A stretch of DNA of 64,000 bases from Rhynchopus sp. YZ270_cl-10 (GCA_964035575.1 OZ037922.1:682001-746000); one strand, 5' to 3'. Numbered from the stretch's first letter, positions 34,737 to 46,683 are shown. Numbers and translations are program-made. Notes: a model not told the origin generated them from the sequence alone.

Positions 34737-35395
34737 GGCTCGAACGGTACGTCGAGCATGAAGACGGCTGGGTGTGCGCTGCTACCGTATTGTGTCCCCG
34801 TCTCAACAAAGCCATGAGGATGCCTGAAGCACCGATGGAGCTGGACGGTGAAGACAATCCGACGACGAGCTTCCTGTCCGCCTACACACCCACGGCGGAC
34901 ATCATCAAGAAAGGGAAGGCCTTCGTGAAGAAGGTTCTTGATGTGGGGGCCTCCAGCCAGGTGACGGAGTTTCTGACGGGGACAGGGCTCTTCGCAGAGG
35001 ATTTGGACGAGCACCAGTGGAGGTGCAAAAACCGCACCGCCGGGGAGTGGTGGGACGTGATCGACAAGACCACGTCCTGCAGGGTCGCGTCCTTGGCCAG
35101 AACGTTGTGCTCGATCCCCGCCTCGACAGCAGGAGCAGAGCGTTTCTTTTCGACGACGGGGTGGATGCAGGGGGGGAGGCGCTACCGGTTGTTAGCAAAA
35201 AAAGCGTTTATGCTTGCTGTTGTGCACAGGGCACTGAAGCCGGTCAAGAGGGTGGAGGAAGAAGACAAGTGGTGGGACATGGAGAAGGTGGAGAAGGAGA
35301 AGGAGGTGGTGGACGTGGACAAAGATGAGCCAATGCAGCTTGAACCTAATGATGATGACGAAAACCCGTGGGACTAACTGTACTGCACCTCCTTA

Positions 35396-36216
35396 TTTAG
35401 TTTTTTTTGGCAATCCTTAACACTCACTGGCTGGTGTGGTTGATGTATGAAAGGTTTGCAACGCACACAAGTCAACCAACGCAACCGATGCGATACGTTT
35501 CTTGCGTTCACATCGTTCCGTTCAGATCGGAACGATGTGAACGGAACGAATGCAACCGACGCAACGCAACCGTTCGGTACGTAACGTCTCGAACCGAAGA
35601 CACGGAAGCAACGCAACGCACCGAACGCAACGCATCCAACGCAATGCAAGCGATGTGTACGAAACGATCGGAACGCAACGAACGTAACCAACCGAACACA
35701 ACCAACGCAACGCAACCGCTCTGTTCGTTGCACTCTGTATATAACGATCTCTACACAACGAACGCAACGCATGCAACACAACGTAACCGGTGTGCACGTA
35801 GCTATGTGTACGCAACGTAGCGAAGGCAACGCAACCAACGCAACGAGCGGTTACAAACCCCCACGCATGGTTCTCGCAGCGCGCTGGCACGTTTTCCAAG
35901 CCGCAAACCCGGTTACCTGCCTGAAAAACCGGGTTTTCGGCCAAAACGCCTGTTTTGCCTGTAGAACCCTGTAGAAGCCTTAAGAAACACGTGTAAAAAA
36001 GGGGTACTCGCGACACCCTCGTTTCAGGGTCTGTCAGGGTTTGGAGGTCTTTCTCATTTGCAAACCCTAAAAAAAACCTCCTATCTTCCCAAGAATCCAC
36101 TTTTTTGACCTCTTTGGACGTTTAGAGACCTGAAAAAAAATGGCCGAAACCCACCCCGCGCGGGGAGGGTGGGGTGATCAGCAACCTTAAAGACCTTAAC
36201 ACTGAGTGTTAAGGAA
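35396..36216 (+). mobile_element. Family 1 hairpin-ended element (copy 1g)
   Basis: Full 821-bp copy starting 18 bp after the hAT stop, with TTTAG left end and GTGTTAAGGAA right end. 36217-36294 between it and the next element is GTATTTTTT microsatellite. Confidence 0.8.
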
Positions 36217-36294
36217 TTGTATTTTTTGGTGTATTTTTTGTACTTTTTGGTGTATTTTTTGTATAATTTGTATTTTTTGTATTTTTTGAAAAAA

Positions 36295-37284
36295 TTCTAG
36301 AAAACACTTGTGTTTTCTAGTTTTTAAAGGTTGCTGTTCCGGCCACCCACCGACCTAGCAGTAACCCCCCCCCAGTCTCCCCCCCCCCCCTGCTGGATCC
36401 GACCAAAAACCGGTTTTTTTTTCAGGGTGTAGAAGCTTCGCCCAGCTCAAAAAACTGTTTCTTTGGAAAGATCGGGCACTTTTTGGGGCGTGTATAACTC
36501 AGTTTGAGCTGGGAGTCGTTAGAGACCCTGACACCAGGGTGTCACGAGTACCCCTTTTATACACGTGTTTCTTAAGGCTTCTACAGGGTTCTACAGGCAA
36601 AACAGGCGTTTTGGCCAAAAACCCGGTTTTTCAGGCAGGTAACCGGGTTTGCGGCTTGGGAAACGTGCCAGCGAGCTGTGAGAACCATGCATGGGCCACA
36701 CACGGCACGAGTTGTAGCAGCCCACCGTAGGTGGGCTGCGTTTGGTAACCACACGATACGGTTAACGCGTGTATCGCATATACATAGCGTTGTGTGTATC
36801 GTATACGAAGACCGTTGTGTGCAACGCATGTGTAGACCGTGGCGTTATCAACCACACGAGCCAGCGAAGTGTCACAGCGGCGCAGGTGTTGCGTTAACGC
36901 GATGGCGTTAAACCCGTAGCATGCTTTCGTACAGATCGCTACGCACACATCGGTTGCGTTGCGTTCGTTGCATGCGTTACGCCGCACACGAACCGTGTAT
37001 CGCTTATGCAGAGCGTTGTGTGTATCGTATACGTAGAGCGTAACGTGCAAACCATACACATACCGTTCCAACGTCAGGGGAGGTGTAATGAGATACCCTG
37101 GGCCGTGCCCACCTTTTGTGTTCTGTTCATTTTGTTTGAGTGGTGCGCCCACCTTGCTTTTTGTTCATTGTGTACTAACCTATCGCAATAAAAAGACCAC
37201 TAAAGGCTAAAGAGGAAAAAAAAAAAAAAAAAAAACCGTTTGACACACCAGCCAGCGAAGTGTTTTCAAGACCGTCAACTCAAA
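36295..37284 (-). mobile_element. Family 3 hairpin-ended element
   Basis: Reverse-orientation copy. The hairpin TTCTAGAAAACACTTGTGTT + TTCTAG is at 36295 and the left end ...CCGTCAACTCAAA is at 37284. An extra segment around 37070-37230 (including an A-run) is absent from sister copies and may be an insertion. Confidence 0.7.
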
Positions 37285-37916
37285 TACATGTATTTTATCA
37301 ACCCTGCCCCCCCCCCCCCCCCAAGGTGGGGTTCGGGCATTATTTTTCAGGTCTCTAAACCTCGAAAGAGGTCAAAAAAGTGGATTCTTGGGAAGATAGG
37401 AGGTTTTTAGGAGACTTTCTCTGAAGCAAAGACCTCCAAACCCTGACAGACCCTGAAACCAGGGTGTCGCGAGTACCCCTTTTTTACACGTGTTTCTTAA
37501 GGCTTCTACAGGGTTCTACAGGCAAAACAGGCGTTTTGGCCAGAAACCCGGTTTTTCAGGCGGGTAACCGGGTTTGCGGCTTGGGAAACGTGCCAGCGCG
37601 CTGTGAGAACCATGCGTGGGGGTTTGTAACCACTCGTTGCGTTGGTTGCGTTGCGTTCGTTGCATACAGATCGTAACGTACGCATCGGTTGCGTTGCGTT
37701 GCATGCGTTGGGTTCGTTGCGTTCTGATCGTTACGTACACATCGGCTGCGTTGCGTGCGTTGCATACAGATCGTAACGTACGCATCGGTTGCGTTGCGTT
37801 GCATGCTTTGGTTGCATACGGATCGTAACGTATAGAGCGGATCCGTTTCGTTGTGTTCGGTTGCGTTTATCAACCACACCAGCCAGGAGTGTTAAGGATT
37901 GCCAAAAAAAACTAAA
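37285..37916 (-). mobile_element. Family 1 element, right end missing (copy 1h)
   Basis: The left end ...GGATTGCCAAAAAAAACTAAA is intact at 37916. The opposite end stops in a C-run near 37310 without the hairpin. Confidence 0.65.
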
Positions 37917-38042
37917 TTGTGTGACCAGTCTGACGTTTTAACTAGGCTAAGATCCTTGACGATCGAGTCCGTTTTGTTCCGGAAGATCTCGCTCATCAAC
38001 CACACGAGCCAGCAGAAAGTGTTTAGGATTCGCAAAACTAAA
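37917..38042 (-). mobile_element. Family 2 left-end fragment
   Basis: The last 125 bp of the family 2 unit (GTTTTAACTAGGCTAAGATC ... GTGTTTAGGATTCGCAAAAC, then TAAA). It is followed by CTCGCAGGAGGGTAAGGAAA and a GGGAGGGTTACAAA flank also seen at 21000. Confidence 0.65.
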
Positions 38043-38089
38043 TGTTTTTTCTCGCAGGAGGGTAAGGAAAGCCACCGGGAGGGTTACAA

Positions 38090-40995
38090 ACAGGCCGTTC
38101 GAAAGCGTGCGTTTGACGCATCTGAAAACAGGCCGTTCAGAAGCGTGCGTTTGACGCATCTGAAAACAGGCCGTTCGAAAGCGTGCGTTTGACGCATCTG
38201 AAAACAGGCCGTTCAGAAGCGTGCGTCTGACGCATCTGAAAACAGGCCGTTCGAAAGCGTGCGTTTGACGCATCTGAAAACAGGCCGTTCAGAAGCGTGC
38301 GTTTGACGCATCTGAAAACAGGCCGTTCAGAAGCGTGGGTTTGACGCATCTGAAAACAGGCCGTTGGAAAGCGTGCGTTTGACGCATCTGAAAACAGGCC
38401 GTTCAGAAGCGTGCGTTTGACGCATCTGAAAACAGGCCGTTCAGAAGCGTGCGTCTGACGCATCTGAAAACAGGCCGTTCGAAAGCGTGCGTTTGACGCA
38501 TCTGAAAACAGGCCGTTCAGAAGCGTGCGTTTGACGCATCTGAAAACAGGCCGTTCGAAAGCGTGCGTTTGACGCATCTGAAAACAGGCCGTTCAGAAGC
38601 GTGCGTTTGACGCATCTGAAAACAGGCCGTTCAGAAGCGTGCGTTTGACGCATCTGAAAACAGGCCGTTCAGAAGCGTGGGTTTGACGCATCTGAAAACA
38701 GGCCGTTGGAAAGCGTGCGTTTGACGCATCTGAAAACAGGCCGTTCAGAAGCGTGCGTTTGACGCATCTGAAAACAGGCCGTTCAGAAACGTGCGTTTGA
38801 CGCATCTGAAAACAGGCCGTTGGAAAGCGTGCGTTTGACGCATCTGAAAACAGGCCGTTCAGAAGCGTGGGTTTGACGCATCTGAAAACAGGCCGTTCAG
38901 AAGCGTGCGTTTGACGCATCTGAAAACAGGCCGTTCAGAAGCGTGCGTTTGACGCATCTGAAAACAGGCCGTTCAGAAACGTGCGTTTGACGCATCTGAA
39001 AACAGGCCGTTCGAAAGCGTGCGTTTGACGCATCTGAAAACAGGCCGTTCAGAAGCGTGCGTTTGACGCATCTGAAAACAGGCCGTTCGAAAGCGTGCGT
39101 TTGACGCATCTGAAAACAGGCCGTTCAGAAGCGTGGGTTTGACGCATCTGAAAACAGGCCGTTCAGAAGCGTGCGTTTGACGCATCTGAAAACAGGCCGT
39201 TCAGAAGCGTGCGTTTGACGCATCTGAAAACAGGCCGTTCAGAAACGTGCGTTTGACGCATCTGAAAACAGGCCGTTCGAAAGCGTGCGTTTGACGCATC
39301 TGAAAACAGGCCGTTCAGAAGCGTGCGTTTGACGCATCTGAAAACAGGCCGTTCGAAAGCGTGCGTTTGACGCTTCTGAAAACAGGCCGTTCAGAAGCGT
39401 GCGTTTGACGCATATGAAAACAGGCCGTTCAGAAGCGTGCGTTTGACGCATCTGAAAACAGGCCGTTCAGAAGCGTGCGTTTGACGCATCTGAAAACAGG
39501 CCGTTGGAAAGCGTGCGTTTGACGCATCTGAAAACAGGCCGTTCGAAAGCGTGCGTTTGACGCATCTGAAAACAGGCCGTTCGAAAGAGTGCGTTTGACG
39601 CATATGAAAACAGGCCGTTCAGAAGCGTGCGTTTGACGCATCTGAAAACAGGCCGTTCGAAAGAGTGCGTTTGACGCATCTGAAAACAGGCCGTTCGAAA
39701 GAGTGCGTTTGACGCATCTGAAAACAGGCCGTTCTGAAGCGTGCGTTCGACGCATCTGAAAACAGGCCGTTCAGAAGCGTGCGTTTGACGCATCTGAAAA
39801 CAGGCCGTTCGAAAGAGTGCGTTTGACGCATCTGAAAACAGGCCGTTCGAAAGCGTGCGTTTGACGCATCTGAAAACAGGCCGTTGGAAAGCGTGCGTTT
39901 GACGCATCTGAAAACAGGCCGTTCGAAAGCGTGCGTTTGACGCATCTGAAAACAGGCCGTTGGAAAGCGTGCGTTTGACGCATCTGAAAACAGGCCGTTC
40001 GAAAGAGTGCGTTTGACGCATCTGAAAACAGGCCGTTCGAAAGAGTGCGTTTGACGCATCTGAAAACAGGCCGTTCTGAAGCGTGCGTTCGACGCATCTG
40101 AAAACAGGCCGTTCAGAAGCGTGCGTTTGACGCATCTGAAAACAGGCCGTTCGAAAGCGTGCGTTTGACGCATCTGAAAACAGGCCGTTCAGAAGCGTGC
40201 GTTTGACGCATCTGAAAACAGGCCGTTCGAAAGCGTGCGTTTGACGCTTCTGAAAACAGGCCGTTCAGAAGCGTGCGTTTGACGCATCTGAAAACAGGCC
40301 GTTCGAAAGCGTGCGTTTGACGCTTCTGAAAACAGGCCGTTCGAAAGCGTGCGTTTGACGCATCTGAAAACAGGCCGTTCAGAAGAGTGCGTTTGACGAG
40401 TATGAAAACAGGACGTTCAGAAGCGTGCGTTTGACGCATCTGAAAACAGGCCGTTCAGAAGCGTGCGTTTGACGCATCTGAAAACAGGCCGTTCGAAAGC
40501 GTGCGTTTGACGCATCTGAAAACAGGCCGTTCGAAAGCGTGCGTTTGACGCATCTGAAAACAGGCCGTTGGAAAGCGTGCGTTTGACGCATCTGAAAACA
40601 GGCCGTTCAGAAGAGTGCGTTTGACGCATCTGAAAACAGGCCGTTCAGAAGAGTGCGTTTGACGAGTATGAAAACAGGACGTTCAGAAGCGTGCGTTTGA
40701 CGCATCTGAAAACAGGCCGTTCGAAAGCGTGCGTTTGACGCATCTGAAAACAGGACGTTCAGAAGCGTGCGTTTGACGCATCTGAAAACAGGCCGTTAAG
40801 AAGAGTGCGTTTGACGCATCTGAAAACAGGCCTTTCAGAAGAGTGCGTTTGACGAGTATGAAAACAGGACGTTCAGAAGCGTGCGTTTGACGCATCTGAA
40901 AACAGGCCGTTCGAAAGCGTGCGTTTGACGCATCTGAAAACAGGACGTTCAGAAGCGTGCGTTTGACGCATCTGAAAACAGGTTGTTCGAAATCG
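38090..40995. repeat. 38-bp minisatellite, about 76 copies
   Basis: The unit is AAAACAGGCCGTTCAGAAGC plus GTGCGTTTGACGCATCTG. Variants alternate at four sites: TTCAGAAG/TTCGAAAG/TTGGAAAG, GCGTG/GAGTG, CATCTG/CTTCTG, and GAGTATG. Blocks of identical variant order recur (for example near 39700 and 40050), so the array has higher-order structure. No spacers, so not CRISPR. It lies between two family 2 left ends that face each other outwards. Confidence 0.9.
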
Positions 40996-41017
40996 TGAGT
41001 TTTCCGCATGTGAAAAT

Positions 41018-41380
41018 TTAGTTTTGCGCATCCTAAACACTTTCTCTTGGCTAGTGTGGTTGATGAGTGAGTTCGTCTGGCACGAAACGGAATCGTAAAG
41101 GATCTTAACCTAGATAAAACATATGAGTGGTCATAGAACGCAATGTTGTGCATGGTTTTTTGATTTGTTTTTGTAACAAATGGGACTACACATGGTTCTA
41201 ACATACCAGAAGAGAGTTTCCCAGCCCACATGGCCAGGTATGGGCCCAAAAAACCACCCCAAAAAGTGAAAATCCCGGTTTTTGGTGAAAATCGCCTGTT
41301 TTGCCTGTAGGATCCTTTAGGAACGCACAGTTTCTAAGGCGTTTTACACGTAAACTCGCGACACGAAATTTGGAATTAAC
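41018..41380 (+). mobile_element. Family 2 hairpin-ended element, right part lost
   Basis: Starts TTTAGTTTTGCGCATCCTAA + ACAC and follows family 2 with divergence to ...CGCGACACGAAATT. It stops where Polinton-like sequence begins. Confidence 0.65.
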
Positions 41381-41383
41381 CCT

Positions 41384-41760
41384 AGACGTATGATAGCGAC
41401 TTCATGCAGTGACCTTGAGACTGATGAGTTCTACAGTAGTTCGACGGTCTTCCCCGATACAACTTCGTCATGATCGACAGCCAACCTGTTGTTCCTGAAC
41501 TGAAGTATCGAAGGAACTTTGATGAGATTGTATTTCCAGTATGACAAGAGAAATGATGTCCGACAAAACAACAACAACCCCGAAGAACACTACTGTACCT
41601 CCAATCAAAACAAGAGACTCAGAACCGAAGGTTCCTCGTGGGGCTTCAGCCCGAGATGTGCTTGCGCGTTCGAGTGGAAGTGTGGGGAGCAAGATAGTGA
41701 CGGTGATGTGTTGTAGAAGCAAGTGTGTTGGGAATCCCAAGGTTGTGATCAAACGTTAGG
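41384..41760 (+). mobile_element. Polinton-like fragment (copy P2)
   Basis: Contains only the 3' end of the packaging-ATPase gene (41384-41545) and the small companion frame that follows it (MSDKTTTTPKN..., to 41759). Clearly broken, with several breaks. The nuclease-family gene C begins about 180 bp further on, same strand. Confidence 0.65.
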
Positions 41761-41940
41761 TTACTACGTCATCACAAATATAATAAGAACCCCACACCCC
41801 ACACCCCTTATCTTTGCTATGCCATCAACCATTTCAGTTGTCTCCACCCCACACCACCACACACCTTCATCATTACGCCAACAGGAAACGTAACCCCTTT
41901 TCCCCTCATATACCCCAACCGCTTTCCCTTTCCCAAAAAA

Positions 41941-43548
41941 ATGCCTGATATTGCTGGTCCAGATGACCCTTTTGCAGAGACCAAGAGGGAAATCGCTACG
42001 CTGAAGGAGGATGCGGAAATGTTGCAGAGGCAGATTCCTGAGTTGGCGAGGTTATTCAACAATGCTTCGGATTGGGACATGAACGATGTCATGCACTCCG
42101 ACGTGACCCTGCATCCTGTACTTGCCAACCTGTTTTTGGGTCCTCCTACAAAAAGCGCTGTGAAGCAGATGCACGCCGAGTTCAAGGCGGAGAAGACGGT
42201 ATGACTCTTGCTTTTCACACCCATTTTTATTTTATCTTTCTAGCATGACCCATTCGCAACATGTGTGTCGTGTAGAACTCTTTGTAGTTTCTATTCACTT
42301 AACCTTTGAGTTGAGTCATTACATGTGGTTGTACTGTCTGTGTGACGTAGGGAACCTCGGACCTTTTGGAGGCATGGCGAGTGGTCTACTTGCTTTCCAC
42401 ACCCATTTTTATTTCTAGTCGTTGCACATTCACTTTCCACACATCAACAGAGATTTCAGAAAGATCTGTCGACTGTCCGGATGACGCTGGAGAATTTAAC
42501 AGCGCAACAGAGATTGGGGATGGAGCAGCAGAGTACACCCCCAAACAGAGGCACGAAGCGCGGTTCTGTTGCTTCCAATGAGTACACACCCAGCAAGGCC
42601 TTAAAGCATACTTCGGGGAGTGTGCACGATCAATCTGAGATGAACGCATTACCTTTATATTGTATCAACGGCCTCATTCAGAACTGTGCGAAATTCACCA
42701 CGATAAGACGACAGTTGTACATTTTTGCAGAAGCACACGGAGCATTTTACGGCCGAATTTATTACGACCGCGATGGCAACAACAACATCTCCGAGCAAAG
42801 CGGACTTAGGTTTGATTTATTGTTCATTTATCCGCTCCAGGCACAGCAAATGGATTCTTCTGTGCGCTCGGTGGCTTTGCAACGTAATCTTTCAGTCATG
42901 ACAAGTTACTCTCAAGGGTCCGATTACATGAATCGGTTTGGAGCGGCCAGTGACGTCCCTGTCAGGATCTATAAGTCCGATTATTCCACAAACGAGTCAC
43001 CCATGAGAGTGGGTTGGGAGAGTGTCCATGAAGACTACGCGGTAAGCAGCGCTACGACTGTTGTGCCGGACGAACAGTTGCAATATGAATTCATTATGGG
43101 CACCAACAAGGGCGCCTACACACCTCAAAGTTGTCACATTATTCCTTCCGCCGAATGCACGGGTGGCCGCCAGGCCTTGGACAAGGATCCGAATAACCGC
43201 ATTCTTCTGGAACCAAATCTGCATAAATTTTATGATCAGACCAATCCGCGAGTATCATTCTACAGTGCGGACGCACCAGAGGAGTTCAATACGCACGACC
43301 CATGTAAGCATGGAAGACGAAAAGTTCGACTTGTAGCTTTCTTCAAGGAAACTCAAACGGCTGAACAATGGTATCAGAATGGGTTTCGCTGTGGCGACCA
43401 TAGAGAGGGAAGTCACGAAGTGTCCTTCACTATTGAGCACAAGGACCCACTGCCAATGATAAACCTCCTCAACGAGCGCCACGCAAAAAATATGGAGGCC
43501 ATGGGTTTCCCTCTCCAACACCCACAACTTTCCCAAGACGTTTGTTGA
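41941..43548 (+). CDS. Two-exon coiled-coil/HNH nuclease-like protein (family gene C)
   Basis: Exon 1 is 41941-42198 (86 codons, MPDIAGPDDPFAETKREI...) and exon 2 is 42451-43548 (365 codons plus stop). The 252-nt phase-0 intron runs GTATGA...CAACAG. Exon 1 is coiled coil with a PPTK loop. Exon 2 begins with a coil (TLENLTAQQRLGM), then a basic Ser/Thr linker (RGTKRGS...SKALKHTSGSVHDQ), a 200-residue domain I cannot name, and at about residues 313-345 an HNH_2-like motif: CHIIPSAE, DPNNRILLEPNLHKFYD. His, Asn and His are all present. Expected activity is DNA cleavage. A Cys/His-containing region follows, without the Cys-rich tail of genes D, E and G. Intact, 451 residues. Confidence 0.75.
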
Positions 43549-44145
43549 TTGGTGCCGGTGTGTACGCTATGGTGTGTCTCGGAGGTAAGGTTGTAAAGTT
43601 AACTCTAATTTTATTTTTCATAAACTCGAAACTATAGAACAATATCTAGTGATAAAATTTACCCAGAGGACACTATAGACCTGCAGGAACGGAATCTTGT
43701 TTACCGAGACGCAGAATCTAAATGGTGCCTGTCGCCAGTTCTCCTGAGACAGTGGGCTCTGCAAAATCCAACGGACAAACTTGGCGCAGCTATGAACAAG
43801 GTCTTCCTCGCAGACAGGGCGGTTCAGTTTGGCGAGGGAGCTCCGATGGCGTCTGTCATTATGAACTTGGAGGTGGCAGCGCGCATCGCATCGAAAAACC
43901 AAGCACCCCAACTCTGCGAATGGTTTCCTGGCGGGATAATTAAGTATGATTGCCATTACCTCGAAGCAACAGCAAAGTGTGTGCCTGTCGAACAGATGCC
44001 ACCAGATGCTGCAAAGACTGTCACCAGTCTCAGTGAACACCGTAGAAGAAGCAGGTCTCTTCGGCACACTCAGACTGCACGATGTATTCTGTTTTACGTC
44101 TTGTTTCAGCACCTCCCTGTCTCTTTTGATAACTATTGTGTCTGA
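43549..44145 (+). pseudogene. Open fragment with a domain not seen elsewhere, fused to the family 3' tail
   Basis: A frame open from about 43625 to 44145 reads ...IYPEDTIDLQERNLVYRDAE..., WCLSPVLLRQWALQNP, FLADRAVQFGEGAP. There is no start codon until 43792. At its end, the nucleotides from GCTGCAAAGACTGTCACCAG onward match the 3' ends of genes D, E and G, but read in another frame. It looks like the end of another family exon 2 whose front is lost, or a chimera. The domain is not recognised. Confidence 0.4.
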
Positions 44146-44149
44146 ATGT

Positions 44150-44745
44150 AAGTAAAGAAAGAAAGAAAGAAAGAAGGAGCCTCGAAGTAATGCAGAAAGT
44201 TTAAGAAAAAGATGAGCAGAAACTCGTGGAGGAAGTAGTGCAGAACATTATGCAAAAAGTGATACAGAAAGTGATGCAGTCTTGGCGCATGATTAGTTTC
44301 TTTGTTGTGGTTAGATCAGACTTACGACTTTTTGTTGAACTTTATTTTCAACGTTCTGCGTGATTACACAAGTGTTGTCGCAAGGACACAATAGATTGGG
44401 CGCATATTTGTAGAGAAATGTTTCAATTCCCTTTCCCCTTGTTTGTTTGTACAGTTTCCCCCCTTTTTGTTTCAACATGTTTGTACAGTTTTCAGTGCAT
44501 GTTTAAGTGGTCGATGTATGAGGCGTGACGTGTCCCAGAGTCAGTTTGTTGGAAGGTGCGAATGAAGAGAAATTTAACAAAAGCCCATTCCCCACGGTTC
44601 CCACTCTTTTTCTGCCTCCACCCATACCCCAACTTCTCCCCTACATTTCATCATCTCACGCAGGACGACACGTTCCCTTCCTTTTTTTTTAGATCCCTGC
44701 TTTTCCTCTTCCCAACCCATCCAAATACGTGTGGCGCTCGAGTGC
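44150..44745 (+). repeat. Family intergenic repeat (3' block plus 5' leader)
   Basis: Starts with (GAAA)n, then TGATGCAG...GTGATACAGAAAGTGATGCAG, and a CTTTATTTT...GCGTGATT block. Then comes a leader (TTTCAGTGCATGTTTAAGTG ... CCCATTCCCCACGGTTCCCA ... CCTTCCTTTTTTTTAGATCC) that runs to the start codon of the next family gene. Copies lie before genes D, F and H, and part of it before glutamine synthetase. Confidence 0.7.
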
Positions 44746-46482
44746 ATGGGAACAACGTCCTCATCATCTGTGCAGCACGCACAATGTCCACAACAACACA
44801 CCAACCTGTCTACTGCAGAGGCTGAGGTGCGCGAACTGGTGCAGAAGGAGGACAAACTGGCGTCCGAGATTGCAGGACTCTGCAGTTTGCTGTGGGACCC
44901 TAGTTGGACTACAGGAGTGTTGACAACATTAGACGAAAAGTACCATCACCTCTTTGACTTTCCTCCAACAAAGCATGATGTTGTAGCAGTGGTCGCCAAG
45001 CTCGAGGTGGAGAAGACGGTATGACGCTTGCTTCTCACACCTATTTTGATTTTATTTTCAAGCACGACCCATTCGCAACATGTGTGTCGTGTTGGGGTTG
45101 CAAAGTCGGCAGCGGAGATGTACAGTGTGGTGCAAGTTTGTTGTTATTTTGTAGTTTTGTACATTCACTTTACACACTCACAGGAAGTGATCACAGCGAA
45201 GATACAGCTGATCACAGAGAAGCAGCGGCAGATTCTAGCAGACAAGGAGCTTGCGTTGATGAGAGCTCAACAGCAGGTGACACCTTTGAAGAGAGGCAGC
45301 AAACGTAGTCTTGATTCTATTTCTTCCGATAGCGACACACCGAACAGCAAAGCTTCGAAGCACAGTGAGGGAAGTGTGCATGAGCAGACCTCTTTCTGCC
45401 TGCAGACAGACGTCACGAAGGGTGCATTGTACCTTGGCTTGAGAAAGTTTGTTTTCAAGTGTGCGTTCCAGCACGTCGCGTAGGATGGTGTCGTCAAGTA
45501 CGACCCTGTTGCGGGGGGTCACGGCACGTCGATGATCACAGCTGAAAGCAACTTGATCATCAAGTTGTATTTCAAAAGCGAAGCGAATGCCGATGCCTTC
45601 GAGATCGCGTTAACAAATGAGTGTGACAGGCGCAACCTTTCTCTCTCGTCTGTGACTACGACTGCCGTGAGTCACAAGTGTGAAAAGAAAGTGAAAATAA
45701 ACCAGCACGACCCAAGATACTCTGCTGACAGGGGAGGATGCAGCGTCTCAGAGCCATCAGAACCGAAGACATACACCACTGTTGTCGAGGAAATATCTAA
45801 GAATCAGTACATCATCAGAAGAGACGATCCTTTTATGGAAGTTCCAGAATCATGCCACCTTCTTGAACGCCGGTTCTGCAACAAAACGGCTGATGCTGAT
45901 GAAGCAAACCGTATCATTCTCCCACCGGGCCTCCGTAGTAATTTCGGCCTGTGGAAACCTCGAGTGACCTTTTACTGCACAGATACACCGAAGCCTACGT
46001 CAGACCATCAACGTCTGCGCTTGCATGCACAGTTTGCTACTGAAGAGATGGCGCACTGCTGGTCTGAACGTCTCAAAGATGCCGAGTACTCCGAGGGAAA
46101 TGACGTGGTCTTCCACATCAACCAGCCACGTGCAGGAGACTTTGTCACGTACCTGAACTACAGACACAAGCAACAGCTCTTCAGGATGGGGATTGCGCAG
46201 ATCAGCACGAATCATTATGAGGATGATTGTATAGATGACTTGGAGGACCCGCCAAAATGTGGTTTGGAGGAGTTGAAGAACATGTTAGATTTCAGTGGGA
46301 CAGGGTTGGAGAGTGAAGGAAGGCACATCTGCGTTTGGGGTCCGGGTGCGCCTCTCGAGAAGAGATGGCTTTGTGTGTGCGGACGTGACAGGAACGGTCA
46401 GCATGATCGGTACGAATGCACAACGCATTTGTGTCGCAAGTATTGCTGCAAAGACTGTCACCAGTCTCAGTGCACACCGTAG
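44746..46482 (+). pseudogene. Nuclease-like family gene D, broken copy
   Basis: Exon 1 is 44746-45018 (MGTTSSSSVQHAQ...) and exon 2 is 45184-46482, with a 165-nt phase-0 intron (GTATGACGC...ACTCACAG). Layout as in gene E: coil, linker with SKASKHSEGSVHEQ, a conserved central domain, an HNH-like segment (CHLLERRFCNK ... NRIILPPGL) and the Cys-rich tail (CVCGRDR ... YECTTHLCRKYCC). About one break interrupts exon 2; otherwise it is very close to E, F and G, so the loss is recent. Confidence 0.7.
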
Positions 46483-46590
46483 AAGAAGCAGGTCTCTTCG
46501 GCACACTCAGACTGCACGGTGTATTCTGTTTTACGTCTTGTTTCAGCACCTCCCTGTCTCTTTTGATAACTATTGTGTCTGAATGTAAGT

Positions 46591-46683
46591 CAACCCCCTC
46601 TCCCGTATAATATTTACAAATTTATGTAAATAGTAGGCGTGTTGTTAATAATGTGCGTGTGTCAATATTATACGGGAGGGGTT
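46591..46683. mobile_element. 93-bp MITE downstream of gene D
   Basis: Ends CAACCCCCTCTCCCGTATAA and inverted AACCCCTCCCGTATAATATT. The flanks are TAAGT at 46586-46590 and 46684-46688. The same 3' region without insertion after genes E and G (GAATGTAAGTAAAGAAAG) gives the empty site. Confidence 0.75.

Larger units (their letters stand above)
31156..35377 (+). pseudogene. hAT transposase gene, split by nested insertions
   Basis: Coding pieces: 31156-31652, 33315-33960, 34030-34221, 34287-34350 and 34737-35377. Short introns at 33961-34029 (GTACGA...ACAG) and 34222-34286 (GTACGT...ACAG) are both phase 0. The N-terminus has a BED-type finger (CIHCDMYC ... HLAVC). DUF659 follows (GLPFSVVEDPLFLEML...). 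The RNase-H core has LQVDAWTAKHGDK and LLTDGDATAVKAM ... CACHTLARAV. The C-terminal hAT dimerisation region is IPASTAGAERFFSTTGW. Two insertions break it: family 1 copies 1e/1f (31653-33314) and a MITE (34351-34736). Between them the coding sequence is undamaged, so the insertions look recent. Terminal repeats of the transposon were not found: flanking elements lie at both sides. Confidence 0.85.

Noticed and set aside
38137-40439. Repetitive MRQTHASERPVF-type proteins, or a CRISPR array
   Set aside because: The 38-bp unit is contiguous without spacers and its frames shift through all phases (38 is not a multiple of 3); it is a minisatellite.
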